From an uncultured Acinetobacter sp. (lineage in GTDB: Bacteria > Cyanobacteriota > Vampirovibrionia > Gastranaerophilales > Gastranaerophilaceae): a stretch of DNA of 40,884 nucleotides. The notes below the pieces were generated by a model that saw only the letters and a list, made by a program, of their open reading frames with translations, was not told where the DNA came from and did no database searches. The stretch spans positions 1-40,884 of the forward strand of contig ONVC01000010.1 in the NCBI GenBank assembly GCA_900321205.1. The letters run 5' to 3'. The position numbers and the translations under genes are program-made. This document shows positions 9,061 to 16,732 of the stretch, piece after piece; the stretch's first letter is position 1, and each line of letters begins with the position of its first letter.

Positions 9061-9399
9061 ATGATTAACGGATTTACTCCTAATTATGATTTGGAAGCTC
9101 GGATTCAGCATACAAAACTTGACAGCTGGGGCAGCATCCCGTCTGCAAGAATGGACAGAATTGAAGAACCGTCAACGGCCGATTTTAAAAGCGTTATGTC
9201 CGGTCTTGTAGAAAATATGAATACGACAATGAATGCTCCCGATAATATGCTGAAAGACGTAATGATGGGTTCTGAAAACGTTGATATTCACGATGTAATG
9301 GTTGCAATGTCAAAAGCAGAAATTTCCGTTAATATTGCAACGACTGCAGTAGGAAAAGTCATACAAGCGTATGATAAAATAATGCAAATACAGATTTAG
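9061..9399 (+). CDS. fliE: Flagellar hook-basal body protein FliE
   Basis: FliE joins the MS ring to the proximal rod. The product is 112 residues, normal for the family. Its C-terminal half fits FliE well: DVMVAMSKAEISVNIATTAV followed by KVIQAYDKIMQIQI, which is the two-helix motif ending in an AYxxIMxMxI-like signature. It starts with ATG after GAGGTG and is the first gene of the flagellar operon, directly behind a sigma-28 promoter. The N-terminal 60 residues are polar and not conserved, as expected. Confidence 0.85.
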   Translation: MINGFTPNYDLEARIQHTKLDSWGSIPSARMDRIEEPSTADFKSVMSGLVENMNTTMNAPDNMLKDVMMGSENVDIHDVMVAMSKAEISVNIATTAVGKVIQAYDKIMQIQI

Positions 9400-9446
9400 T
9401 ATTCTCATAACAGCAATAAAAGTGTATAATAAAACAGGGCAGGATT

Positions 9447-11114
9447 ATGGATTTTAAAAAATTACTGGAAAATAAAGTTCTTTTAGCATCAGTTGCAGGT
9501 GCAATAGTGTTACTTCTTATAATATTTATTATATGCGGTACAATAGCAGCATCTAATAAAGCTGACAAAGACGGTGTTGACGTAAGCAAAGAACCTCTAA
9601 AAGAAGATGTTGATTTGCTTACTACCGACAATCTTGGAAAAGCTCTTGAAATTCAAGCATTACTTGCAAAAAATAATATCGTTGCCGCTCGAATGGTTGA
9701 TGGTACAAAATCCGTGCTCAGACTTAAAAAAGGTGACTGCACACCTGGTATGAGGAAGTGCACCACAGAACAAAGAGACCGTGCAATTATGGTAATTGTT
9801 GAAAGCGGTTTGTATGACCAGAATGTAGGTCTTGAAATATTTGATAAAGGTGATTTTACTTCTACAAAAGAAGATAAGAAAATAAGACTTGTTCGTGCTA
9901 TGAACGGCGAACTTGCAAGATTAATCAAGAGAATTGACGGTATTCAGGATGCGTCTGTATTTATATCAATTCCCGAACAATCTATGTTCTCTCAAAATCA
10001 AAAACCTGTTACGGCAACTGTTCAGCTTAATGTCTCCGTTGGTCAGACTTTAAGTATGAGTACAATTAAAGCTGTATCTAACCTTCTTTTGGGTAGTGTT
10101 TCAGGTCTTACGGCATCGAATATTTCAATTACTGATACAAACGGACACGTGTATAACAGTATGGTTGATGCTCAGTCAGAAATGATTGAAAGAGTTCAGC
10201 AAAATGATAAATATATGCAGGAAAAAGTTCAGGCTCAATTAAATCGTTTGGTCGGAAGCGGCAAATATGTAGCAACTGTTTCCACATTCCTGAAACAGGC
10301 TCCTGTTGAAAAATTTACAATATCATATGACCCCGAATCAAAAACTGCTGTTAATGAACAGGTATTTTCAGAAGGTTTAGGCGACCATACAACCGATAAT
10401 AACAAAAATACTAATGCCGTAAGTGTATATCTTCCAAACGGATTACCGGCAGGCAGTTCTGATTCAACGCAGAACAGAAGCTATCAGCGTACTGCAAGGG
10501 AAGTTCAGTATGGTGTAACAAAAGTTCAGACAAATGAATATATATCTCCGGGTGTTGTTGAAGAAATCTCAATTGCGGTTACCCTCGAAAAAGATGCTTT
10601 ACCGGTAGAGCTTACTCTTGAAGAACTAAAAGACCTTGTTGCTCACGCAGCAAGCCCGAAAGCAAAAGCAGAAAATGTTACAATTGCATTCGCAGACAGT
10701 CTGGATCCGTTTATGGCAGGTGATAAAAATGTTAAAGCACCTATAAAAGCCTCTCACGGTAATCCTTGGTGGTTAGCAATTGTTCTTCTGTTCTTCGGAT
10801 TATTATTCGGACATAATGTTTTAACAAATAAAATTAAGGCTGCAAAAGAGGCTCAGGAAGAAGAGCTTATAAAACTCAGAGAACAAAATGAAACACAGGA
10901 AAAACAAATTAAGGATTTGAGTGTAAATGCCGCTAACCTCATTAAGAGTCAAAGTCAGATTCAGCAAGGACTTTTGGAACAACAGAACAGGCCTGCTGCA
11001 ATCCCTGTCTCTGCTGCTGAAATCAGAGAGGCTTTGAGAGAATTGAAAAGAGAAATTGACGGCACGGATGACCAGGAAACCGGTGAAAGAATCCGCAGTT
11101 GGATTGAGGGCTAG
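9447..11114 (+). CDS. fliF: Flagellar MS-ring protein FliF
   Basis: Inner-membrane ring on which the flagellum is built, housing the export apparatus. The 555-residue product has a transmembrane helix at about 11-34, a large periplasmic region with ring-building motifs (ALEIQALLAKNNI, LVRAMNGELARLIKRIDGIQDASVFISIPE, TIKAVSNLLLGSVSGL), a second helix at about 441-459, and a cytoplasmic coiled coil. The last residues, ETGERIRSWIEG, match the FliG-binding tail of FliF. It starts 47 nt after fliE. Retention of this tail matters because the next gene is only weakly FliG-like. Confidence 0.93.
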   Translation: MDFKKLLENKVLLASVAGAIVLLLIIFIICGTIAASNKADKDGVDVSKEPLKEDVDLLTTDNLGKALEIQALLAKNNIVAARMVDGTKSVLRLKKGDCTPGMRKCTTEQRDRAIMVIVESGLYDQNVGLEIFDKGDFTSTKEDKKIRLVRAMNGELARLIKRIDGIQDASVFISIPEQSMFSQNQKPVTATVQLNVSVGQTLSMSTIKAVSNLLLGSVSGLTASNISITDTNGHVYNSMVDAQSEMIERVQQNDKYMQEKVQAQLNRLVGSGKYVATVSTFLKQAPVEKFTISYDPESKTAVNEQVFSEGLGDHTTDNNKNTNAVSVYLPNGLPAGSSDSTQNRSYQRTAREVQYGVTKVQTNEYISPGVVEEISIAVTLEKDALPVELTLEELKDLVAHAASPKAKAENVTIAFADSLDPFMAGDKNVKAPIKASHGNPWWLAIVLLFFGLLFGHNVLTNKIKAAKEAQEEELIKLREQNETQEKQIKDLSVNAANLIKSQSQIQQGLLEQQNRPAAIPVSAAEIREALRELKREIDGTDDQETGERIRSWIEG

Positions 11115-11145
11115 GGATAAATATTGTATAATATAAATATATCCC
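11104..11145 (+). promoter_or_regulatory. Internal promoter with overlapping inverted repeat before the FliG-position gene
   Basis: TTGAGG (11104-11109), 17 bp, TATAAT (11127-11132). An imperfect inverted repeat with GGGATA at 11114 and TATCCC ending at 11145 (9 of 11 positions paired) spans the -10, as expected for a repressor site. Its left arm, GGGATAAATA, belongs to a motif that recurs in this window. Confidence 0.45.
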
Positions 11146-11172
11146 AAACTCCATATATATAAAGGAAAACAG

Positions 11173-12213
11173 ATGGCTATAGAAGGCTTTGATTATAAAG
11201 GATTTGCACAATCAATGGCGGAACAGGCAAAAGAGCTTGTTCCAAAAGATTTGCAACCTGATGACCAAGAGTATATTGTTAATACCCTTGGTAATTTTAC
11301 CCTCATGGCCGGAGAAGCTATATACAATGATGAAAGTCTTCAGATAACAGCTGAACAGGCAGTCTTTATAACCCAGATTATTGCGGAATGGTCTTTTCAT
11401 AAATCTATCGATTTGATTCACTCAGGAATTGATAAATCCTACTGGGATACAATAATGCAAAAAATTGCATTTACAATTTTTGAGGTTGCCAAACAAGGTG
11501 TAATAAGAAATCTTAAGCAAGAACAATTATTGCAGGCAGTAGAAATGCATGTAGTAAAAGTTTATAAAAAGTGTATTGAAGACCTTGAAAAACGCGGCGT
11601 AATTAATGAACAAGTTAAAGAACTTGCAGAAAGTCAGTCAAATATTGATGCAATGGCTAAACAGGCTGCAGAAGAACAGTTAAAACAAAAAGAAGCACCG
11701 TTAGAGGAAATAGATAACAGACGTAAAGAAGTACAAAAAAGAAGAGAAGAACAACGCAAACAACGCCGTATTGAAAAAGAAATGGAAGCTTCTGCCGGAA
11801 CTATTACCGTACGTCAGATGAGATTAATGTCTCTAGCTCTTGTTATGCGCATACTTTCTCCTGATAAAGCTCAGTCTATAATGAACAAATTTGATGAAGG
11901 TGACAGCAGGCTTATTTTAAATTATATGGGTATGGCTAACCTTGAATCTCAGATTGACGGAGATATTCTGCTTAATTGCCTAAAAGAAGTCAAAAATTTT
12001 CTTCCCGCTCAGAGAAAACTCTCTCAGGAAAATGTTATGGGCGATTTATTAAGGTTATACAGATCTAATCCGAGAGAGAAAATCGAGAAAATTATCAAGA
12101 ATGAACGTCCCTTGGTAAAAAGATTTATATCTCAGGCATATGACGGCGAATACTCCGGACTTCCGTTAAAGGTTGCCGATATTGTTGCGCAATACGTGGA
12201 GGATAGTATATAA
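11173..12213 (+). CDS. Protein at the fliG position; candidate highly divergent FliG
   Basis: The 346-residue product, the length of a FliG, lies between fliF and fliH where fliG normally sits, and FliF keeps its FliG-binding tail. It is soluble and helical. Residues 1-150 form a helical N-terminal domain. Residues 160-205 are a very charged coiled coil (RRKEVQKRREEQRKQRR). The C-terminal domain contains SLALVMRILSPDKAQSIMNKF, reminiscent of the repeated FliG helical unit (LxxLxPExAxxILxxL). I see neither the EHPQ motif that contacts FliM nor the charged torque helix that contacts MotA. It could be a divergent FliG, a FliG lacking the torque domain, or an unrelated switch adaptor. The ATG at 11173 is preceded by AAAGGAAA. 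Confidence 0.6.
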   Translation: MAIEGFDYKGFAQSMAEQAKELVPKDLQPDDQEYIVNTLGNFTLMAGEAIYNDESLQITAEQAVFITQIIAEWSFHKSIDLIHSGIDKSYWDTIMQKIAFTIFEVAKQGVIRNLKQEQLLQAVEMHVVKVYKKCIEDLEKRGVINEQVKELAESQSNIDAMAKQAAEEQLKQKEAPLEEIDNRRKEVQKRREEQRKQRRIEKEMEASAGTITVRQMRLMSLALVMRILSPDKAQSIMNKFDEGDSRLILNYMGMANLESQIDGDILLNCLKEVKNFLPAQRKLSQENVMGDLLRLYRSNPREKIEKIIKNERPLVKRFISQAYDGEYSGLPLKVADIVAQYVEDSI

Positions 12214-12225
12214 TATTTGTAAGTC

Positions 12226-13002
12226 ATGATTATTAAGAAAAATAAAATTAAGCAGTGGGAGGAAAAAAAATCAGAACGGCAGATTGCTGAAAAGTCTGTC
12301 GATGATTGTGCTGAAAAAAATCAAAATACTGTCATAGAAGAGATAGAAGAAGTTGAAGACGTAACGAATATTGAACCTGTTCTGCCGCCTGAACCCGAAG
12401 TTGATTTGTTTGATATTGAAAATATTGATTTTAATCAGCGTCAAGAACGCAGAAGAGGTACTCGAAGGCGCGGATACAGAAGAATTGATGACAGAAACCT
12501 TGTTTCCCGTGCGCAGGAAGAAGCGGAAACAATTAAAAAATCTGCTTATGACGAAGGATACAGAAGCGGATTAAATCAGGCAAGTGCCGATATTGAAAAC
12601 CTGAGGAATAATGTCGTTAAGTTTCTTGGTTCATCAAAAGAGGTTTTTGAATATATTGCTCCCGATATTCTTGAAATCAGCGTTGAAATTGCAAAGAAAA
12701 TTATAAAGAAAGAAGTTGAAACCGACCCGCAAGTTTTAATTAACACTATTACGGATGTGTTAAAAACAATATCAAAAAATGAACCAAAAATTAATATAAG
12801 GGTTCGTCCTCAAAGCGCGCAGTTTGTGAAGGACACTTTGCCTACTGTTATGTATCAATATGGTATTGAGGCAAAAATTAATGTTATTGCTGACCCATCC
12901 GTAGAAGAAGGCGGTTGTATTTTCCAGACTGCAAACGGAATTGTTGATGCTTCCATTGACACGCAGTTAGAAATTATTAAAAAGGCATTAGAGGGTATTT
13001 AA
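12226..13002 (+). CDS. fliH: Flagellar export apparatus protein FliH
   Basis: FliH is the peripheral stalk that regulates the export ATPase FliI. The product is 258 residues. It has an acidic N-terminus (EEIEEVEDV), a basic patch (RRGTRRRGYRR, about 75), a coiled coil with a GYRSGLNQA motif, and a typical FliH/HrpE C-terminal domain ending VEEGGCIFQTANGIVDASI plus DTQLEIIKKAL. That GGCxxxTxxGxxDASxxTQL signature is diagnostic. It begins 12 nt after the FliG-position gene and ends 6 nt before flhA. No fliI follows, contrary to the usual fliH-fliI order. Confidence 0.85.
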   Translation: MIIKKNKIKQWEEKKSERQIAEKSVDDCAEKNQNTVIEEIEEVEDVTNIEPVLPPEPEVDLFDIENIDFNQRQERRRGTRRRGYRRIDDRNLVSRAQEEAETIKKSAYDEGYRSGLNQASADIENLRNNVVKFLGSSKEVFEYIAPDILEISVEIAKKIIKKEVETDPQVLINTITDVLKTISKNEPKINIRVRPQSAQFVKDTLPTVMYQYGIEAKINVIADPSVEEGGCIFQTANGIVDASIDTQLEIIKKALEGI

Positions 13003-13008
13003 TAAAAG

Positions 13009-15093
13009 ATGGCAGGCGAACAACAACAGAGCAAACCTATATCAGAAATATTACTGGCACTCTTTGTAATGGTGTTAATCTTAATCCTTATTATAGAGAT
13101 GCCAAACTGGGTTATAAACTTTTCAATTTCGCTTAACATTACACTTGGTATAGTTCTTTTGATGATATCATTGTATGTCCAGAAACCTCTTGAACTTGCG
13201 GCATTCCCCTCAATTATTCTTATCGGAACAATGTTCAGACTGTGTCTTTCGATTGCCTCAACCCGTTTGATTCTCGCAAAAGGAGATGCGGGTGAAGTCA
13301 TTCACGCATTCGGAACATTCGTAACAGGCGGAAACATGGTTGTAGGCGGTGTAATTTTCTTAATTATTACAGTTGTTCAGTTTATGGTTATTACAAAAGG
13401 TGCCGAACGTATCGCCGAAGTTGCCGCACGTTTCGCCTTAGACGCAATGCCCGGTAAACAAATGACTATTGACGCCGACTTTAACGCAGGACTTATATCT
13501 CCGGAAGAAGCAGTTAAAAAACGTGAGGATTTACAAAGAGAATCAAGCCTCTTCGGTTCAATGGACGGTTCTATGAAGTTCGTAAAAGGTGATACTATCG
13601 CAGGTATCATTATTGTATTAATAAACATTATAGGTGGTTTGTGTATAGGCTGTCTTATGAACCAGATGCCGATCGCCGATGCAGTAAGTAAATATACTGT
13701 ATTAACAATTGGTGACGGTCTTGCCTCACAGCTTCCTTCATTATTAATGTCTATTGCAGCCGGTATTGTCATGACACGTGCTTCTGCCGGAAATATGTCA
13801 TTAGGCGGCGATTTAACAACTCAGATTATGGCAAAGCCCTATTCTTTGTTCTTCGCAGCTTTATTTTTAGGATTAATAACTGTAACGTGTCCTATTACAG
13901 GATTGCCATTTCTTCCGTTCCTGATTTTTACTATAATTCTTGCTCTTGCAGGATTCTCTGTATTAGTCAATGCAGATGTTCAGTCGCAATTGGGACAATT
14001 GGAAAGTGTTCGTCAGAATATGCAGGATTTGGTTAACCCGAACAAGATGTATGAAAGACTCGGTGTTGACGTATTAAGTTTACAGGTAGGTGCAGGTCTG
14101 CTGGTAATTGCCGACCCGGATCAGGAAGGTCAGTTACTTGCTAAAATTGCCGCTCTTCGTCAAAGGGTAACGGATGAACTTGGTTACATTTTGCCTAATA
14201 TACGTATTATGGACTCGTCTGCTCTTGAAGCTAATGAGTATGTAATTGCGATTAGAAATAACGTTGTTGCTTCCGGTTATGTTTATCCGGGAAAATACAT
14301 GGTTATTGCAGACCAGTGGGATTCTGTTAAGAAAACAATTCCGGATGATGCTATTGTAGGTGTTGACCCGACTTATCAGACCCAGGCATACTGGATTTCT
14401 CAGCAGGATGCAAAAGAAACTAAAAATGTTACCGCTGTTGATGCAACTGACGTTCTCGTAACTCACCTTCAGGAATGTGTAAGAAAACACGTAGACGAAG
14501 TAATGACAAAAACAGATGTGCTTAAGCTTATGGAACTTGTTCGTTCGCAAGACCCGACACTGGTTAATGACCTTGTTCCCGCTATTATATCCACATCTGA
14601 TTTAAGAAAGATTTTTGTAAACCTGATAAGAGAGAAGGTTTCCATAAAAGATATTATATTTGTATTTGAGCGTTTGTGCGATTATGCAAGATTTTCAAAA
14701 GAACCGGATATTCTTTCGGAACGTCTTCGTGCAGCGTTGGGACGGCAAATTTGTTTGAGTAATGTTGACAGAGAACACATTTTGTACGCTCTTACTCTTT
14801 CTCCCGAATGGGAAAAAACTCTTGATGACAGCTGTCAGAGAACAGAACTCGGAACAATGTTCCTGCTCAATCCAATGCAGGTTCAGGATTTGATAGAATC
14901 AACTGCTATGACTTTAATGCGTGCCCATCAGCAAATAGGTCAGCAGCCTGTAATCCTTTGTTCTCCAAGGATACGTTTACCTTTGTATCAGCTGCTTGAA
15001 CGCCATATTCCGACAATTGTTGTAATTTCTTACTCAGAACTTATAACAGATATCAAGGTAGAAGCTGTTGATACAATCGGTGAAAATGTTTAG
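13009..15093 (+). CDS. flhA: Flagellar export gate protein FlhA
   Basis: Proton-driven gate of the flagellar type III secretion system. The product is 694 residues, full length. The N-terminal half has about eight transmembrane helices. The FHIPEP-family signature is intact: TRLILAKGDAGEVIHAFG, then GAERIAEVAARFALDAMPGK, QMTIDADFNAGLISPEEA and SLFGSMDGSMKFVKGD. The cytoplasmic nonameric-ring domain (about 360-694) includes LGVDVLSLQVG, the PTYQTQAYWI region and the SYSEL-type end. It follows fliH by 6 nt, so coupled translation is likely. The nearest ribosome-site candidate is GAGGG about 13 nt upstream. Confidence 0.95.
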   Translation: MAGEQQQSKPISEILLALFVMVLILILIIEMPNWVINFSISLNITLGIVLLMISLYVQKPLELAAFPSIILIGTMFRLCLSIASTRLILAKGDAGEVIHAFGTFVTGGNMVVGGVIFLIITVVQFMVITKGAERIAEVAARFALDAMPGKQMTIDADFNAGLISPEEAVKKREDLQRESSLFGSMDGSMKFVKGDTIAGIIIVLINIIGGLCIGCLMNQMPIADAVSKYTVLTIGDGLASQLPSLLMSIAAGIVMTRASAGNMSLGGDLTTQIMAKPYSLFFAALFLGLITVTCPITGLPFLPFLIFTIILALAGFSVLVNADVQSQLGQLESVRQNMQDLVNPNKMYERLGVDVLSLQVGAGLLVIADPDQEGQLLAKIAALRQRVTDELGYILPNIRIMDSSALEANEYVIAIRNNVVASGYVYPGKYMVIADQWDSVKKTIPDDAIVGVDPTYQTQAYWISQQDAKETKNVTAVDATDVLVTHLQECVRKHVDEVMTKTDVLKLMELVRSQDPTLVNDLVPAIISTSDLRKIFVNLIREKVSIKDIIFVFERLCDYARFSKEPDILSERLRAALGRQICLSNVDREHILYALTLSPEWEKTLDDSCQRTELGTMFLLNPMQVQDLIESTAMTLMRAHQQIGQQPVILCSPRIRLPLYQLLERHIPTIVVISYSELITDIKVEAVDTIGENV

Positions 15094-15119
15094 AATTAAT
15101 CTGTAACATTTCTTAATAA

Positions 15120-15156
15120 TATTTACCCTGAAAAGCAATTTTTTATCGGGTAAATA
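15120..15156. repeat. Perfect 9-bp inverted repeat TATTTACCC...GGGTAAATA
   Basis: The arms 15120-15128 and 15148-15156 are separated by 19 bp, in the gap between flhA and the 81-residue gene. It is one of several GGGTAAATA copies in the window. It could be an operator or a weak hairpin of the flhA 3' end. Confidence 0.55.
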
Positions 15157-15231
15157 CTTTATATATACAACAAGGGTATTTAATATATACAAATCTTGAA
15201 AAAGGGACACAGTATAAAAACGGAGTATTAA

Positions 15232-15477
15232 ATGGCAGTCGGAGCACGTGATTACATTGATAAACTTTTGGTAGAAAAGTATTCGCAGGAAAAAGTTGAT
15301 AACCATGACGCAGACGGTATGACCTCAAAAGTCTCAGCCGATGATATGCTCAATGCAATGAACACATCAGCTAATAATTACCGCAATATGCTTTTATTAA
15401 ATCAACGTTTGACAATGGTTTGTTACGGCGTTGTCGCAAAATCCGCTAAATATAATGCATCGGATAGCGCAGCATAA
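15232..15477 (+). CDS. 81-residue protein downstream of flhA (unknown)
   Basis: Short acidic-then-helical protein. It has a good ribosome site (CGGAG, 7 nt before the ATG at 15232) and is closed by a strong terminator, so it is very probably real. The N-terminal half is charged. The second half is an amphipathic helix pair (SADDMLNAMNTSANNYRNML followed by NQRLTMVCYGVVAKSA), the kind of helix found in FliE, FlgB and type III inner-rod subunits, but without a diagnostic signature. Its place directly after the export gate suggests a small flagellar or export-associated role. That is inference only. Confidence 0.65.
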   Translation: MAVGARDYIDKLLVEKYSQEKVDNHDADGMTSKVSADDMLNAMNTSANNYRNMLLLNQRLTMVCYGVVAKSAKYNASDSAA

Positions 15478-15521
15478 TTTTCTATTAACTCTCTTATAAT
15501 CTTACATCTTACTTAAAGTTT

Positions 15522-15553
15522 AGCTTTTTGATTTATCAAAAAGCTTTTTTTTT
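15522..15553 (+). terminator. Rho-independent terminator of the flagellar operon or 81-residue gene
   Basis: AGCTTTTTGA and TCAAAAAGCT form a perfect 10-bp stem with a 4-nt loop, followed by nine Ts. Confidence 0.88.
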
Positions 15554-15577
15554 CTGTTGCGGGAGTTAGGAATATCC

Positions 15578-15632
15578 GGGGTAAATTACTAATGTACTTT
15601 TGTTCTGAAAGTTGTGTTTGTATATTTACCCC
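15578..15632. repeat. Perfect 9-bp inverted repeat GGGGTAAAT / ATTTACCCC
   Basis: The arms 15578-15586 and 15624-15632 have 37 bp between them. It uses the same motif as sites at 6861, 15120, 32328, 34223 and 34700. It lies just downstream of the terminator, so it is not part of that stem. Confidence 0.5.
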
Positions 15633-15656
15633 AAAAAAAAGAGTCTTTTCGACTCT
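15633..15656 (-). terminator. Minus-strand terminator downstream of spmB
   Basis: On the minus strand AGAGTC-GAAAA-GACTCT is followed by eight Ts. The only minus-strand genes that could end here are spmA-spmB, whose transcript would first cross the whole zinc-ribbon gene in antisense. Confidence 0.55.
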
Positions 15657-15783
15657 AAAAACTTTTAATGTGTGAAGTGTAGTATGTGTATGTTGATTAG
15701 TATCTTTTAAATTGTATTTATCCCGTAAAAATATCTAATATCCCTTGTATATATATAAAGTATTTCTTGTTATAAGAATTGAC

Positions 15784-15811
15784 TAAATGTAACAATATGT
15801 AAACCCGATAT
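15784..15811 (+). promoter_or_regulatory. Sigma-28-like promoter of the zinc-ribbon gene
   Basis: TAAA (15784-15787), 16 bp, CCCGATAT (15804-15811), which matches six of eight GCCGATAA positions. The spacing equals that of the flgF promoter at 32339. It is weaker than the fliE promoter. Confidence 0.35.
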
Positions 15812-15858
15812 TTTGACATTTCGTAAGAATTTATTAATTAACAATTAGTGAGGTTTAT

Positions 15859-16260
15859 ATGAGTTTAACTGATTTACTGATTCAATTTACAAGAATTTTT
15901 TTACCGTCATTATCTTTTAAGTGCACGCACGATAAAATCCGTCCTGATGTAGAGCAGTCATATTGTCCTGATTGCGGAAAACTTATTAGAAATGAATGGT
16001 ATATTACAAGATGTTCCTGCTGTGGTGTTAAGATGAAAGCTATGGTTAAAAACGGTCAAATTGTACCGCAGGAACATTATTGTTCAAATTGCGGCGGAGA
16101 AAATTTCAGTGTTGAAAAAGTCGATAAAATTAATTTTATAGATATAAATTTTGCCGCACTAAAAAAGGTTGAGGTTGAAGAGGAAGTTATCGGAAGCACT
16201 ATAAGATGCTGGCAAGAAAGAACAATCGAGCTGCCAAAATTGCCAGTATTATCCCGGTAA
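15859..16260 (+). CDS. Zinc-ribbon protein (unknown function)
   Basis: A 133-residue soluble protein. Cysteines are arranged as zinc ligands: C22/H24, C36-x2-C39 (CPDCG), C52 with C54/C55 (RCSCCG) and C75-x2-C78 (CSNCGG), enough for two ribbon-type sites. The C-terminal 50 residues are acidic then basic. The ATG has GTGAGG upstream. The last 62 bp overlap the 3' end of spmB on the other strand. The family is not recognised. A nucleic-acid or protein-binding adaptor is the generic expectation. A possible sigma-28-like promoter would tie it to motility. Confidence 0.7.
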   Translation: MSLTDLLIQFTRIFLPSLSFKCTHDKIRPDVEQSYCPDCGKLIRNEWYITRCSCCGVKMKAMVKNGQIVPQEHYCSNCGGENFSVEKVDKINFIDINFAALKKVEVEEEVIGSTIRCWQERTIELPKLPVLSR

Positions 16261-16732
16261 TATCCGCTATAATTCCTGTAAGCAAAGCGTATCTGTATTT
16301 TTTTATACCTATGGAACCAAAATAAACAGCAAGAACATAAAAAGTTGTTTCCGAACTTCCGACCATTATTGCTGCAAGTTTTGTAACATAGCTTTCCGTT
16401 CCGTGTGTGGTAACAATATCTGAGAATAAACCCAGAGTTGCGGAACCTGAAAGTGAACGGGTAATCATAATCGGGATTATGTCGACAGGGATTGATAATT
16501 TTTGCATAAGTCCGCCGAATGCCTGTGATATTAAATCAATTGCTCCGGACGCTTTGAACATGGATATTCCGACAATTATTGCAACAAGATAAGGGATAAT
16601 TGTAACGGAGACTTTAAAACCGTCTTTTGCACCTTCGACAAACTCTTCATATACAGGTACTTTTTTTATAATACCTGAAATTAGTATTCCGATTATCATT
16701 AAAGGAAGTATGTAAAGTGATATTTTATCCAT
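16199..16732 (-). CDS. spmB: SpmB-like nucleoside-recognition (Gate) membrane protein
   Basis: A 177-residue membrane protein with about five helices. It contains GILISGIIKKVPVYEEFVEG near the start, GFKVSVTIIPYLVAI, and the family core SLSGSATLGLFSDIVTTHG followed by VGSSETTFYVLAVYFGSIGI. These features identify SpmB, named for spore-core dehydration in Bacillus, although the pair also occurs in many non-sporulating bacteria, probably as a transport-like module. It overlaps spmA by 8 bp, so the two are translationally coupled. Its stop lies inside the convergent zinc-ribbon gene. No other sporulation gene is in the window. Confidence 0.9.
   Translation of the reverse strand: MDKISLYILPLMIIGILISGIIKKVPVYEEFVEGAKDGFKVSVTIIPYLVAIIVGISMFKASGAIDLISQAFGGLMQKLSIPVDIIPIMITRSLSGSATLGLFSDIVTTHGTESYVTKLAAIMVGSSETTFYVLAVYFGSIGIKKYRYALLTGIIADITGIILAILAARLFFLASIL

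Larger units (their letters stand above)
15478..15858. other. Gene-free region with terminators and repeated motifs
   Basis: This 380-bp stretch holds a plus-strand terminator, a 9-bp inverted repeat GGGGTAAAT...ATTTACCCC (15578-15632), a minus-strand terminator hairpin, a further GGGATAAATA-type motif (15715-15724, minus) and a sigma-28-like promoter for the zinc-ribbon gene. No open frame looks real. Confidence 0.6.

Noticed and set aside
13377-13772. Minus-strand open frame of 131 codons inside flhA
   Set aside because: It is a shadow of flhA, whose own frame is intact and strongly conserved.
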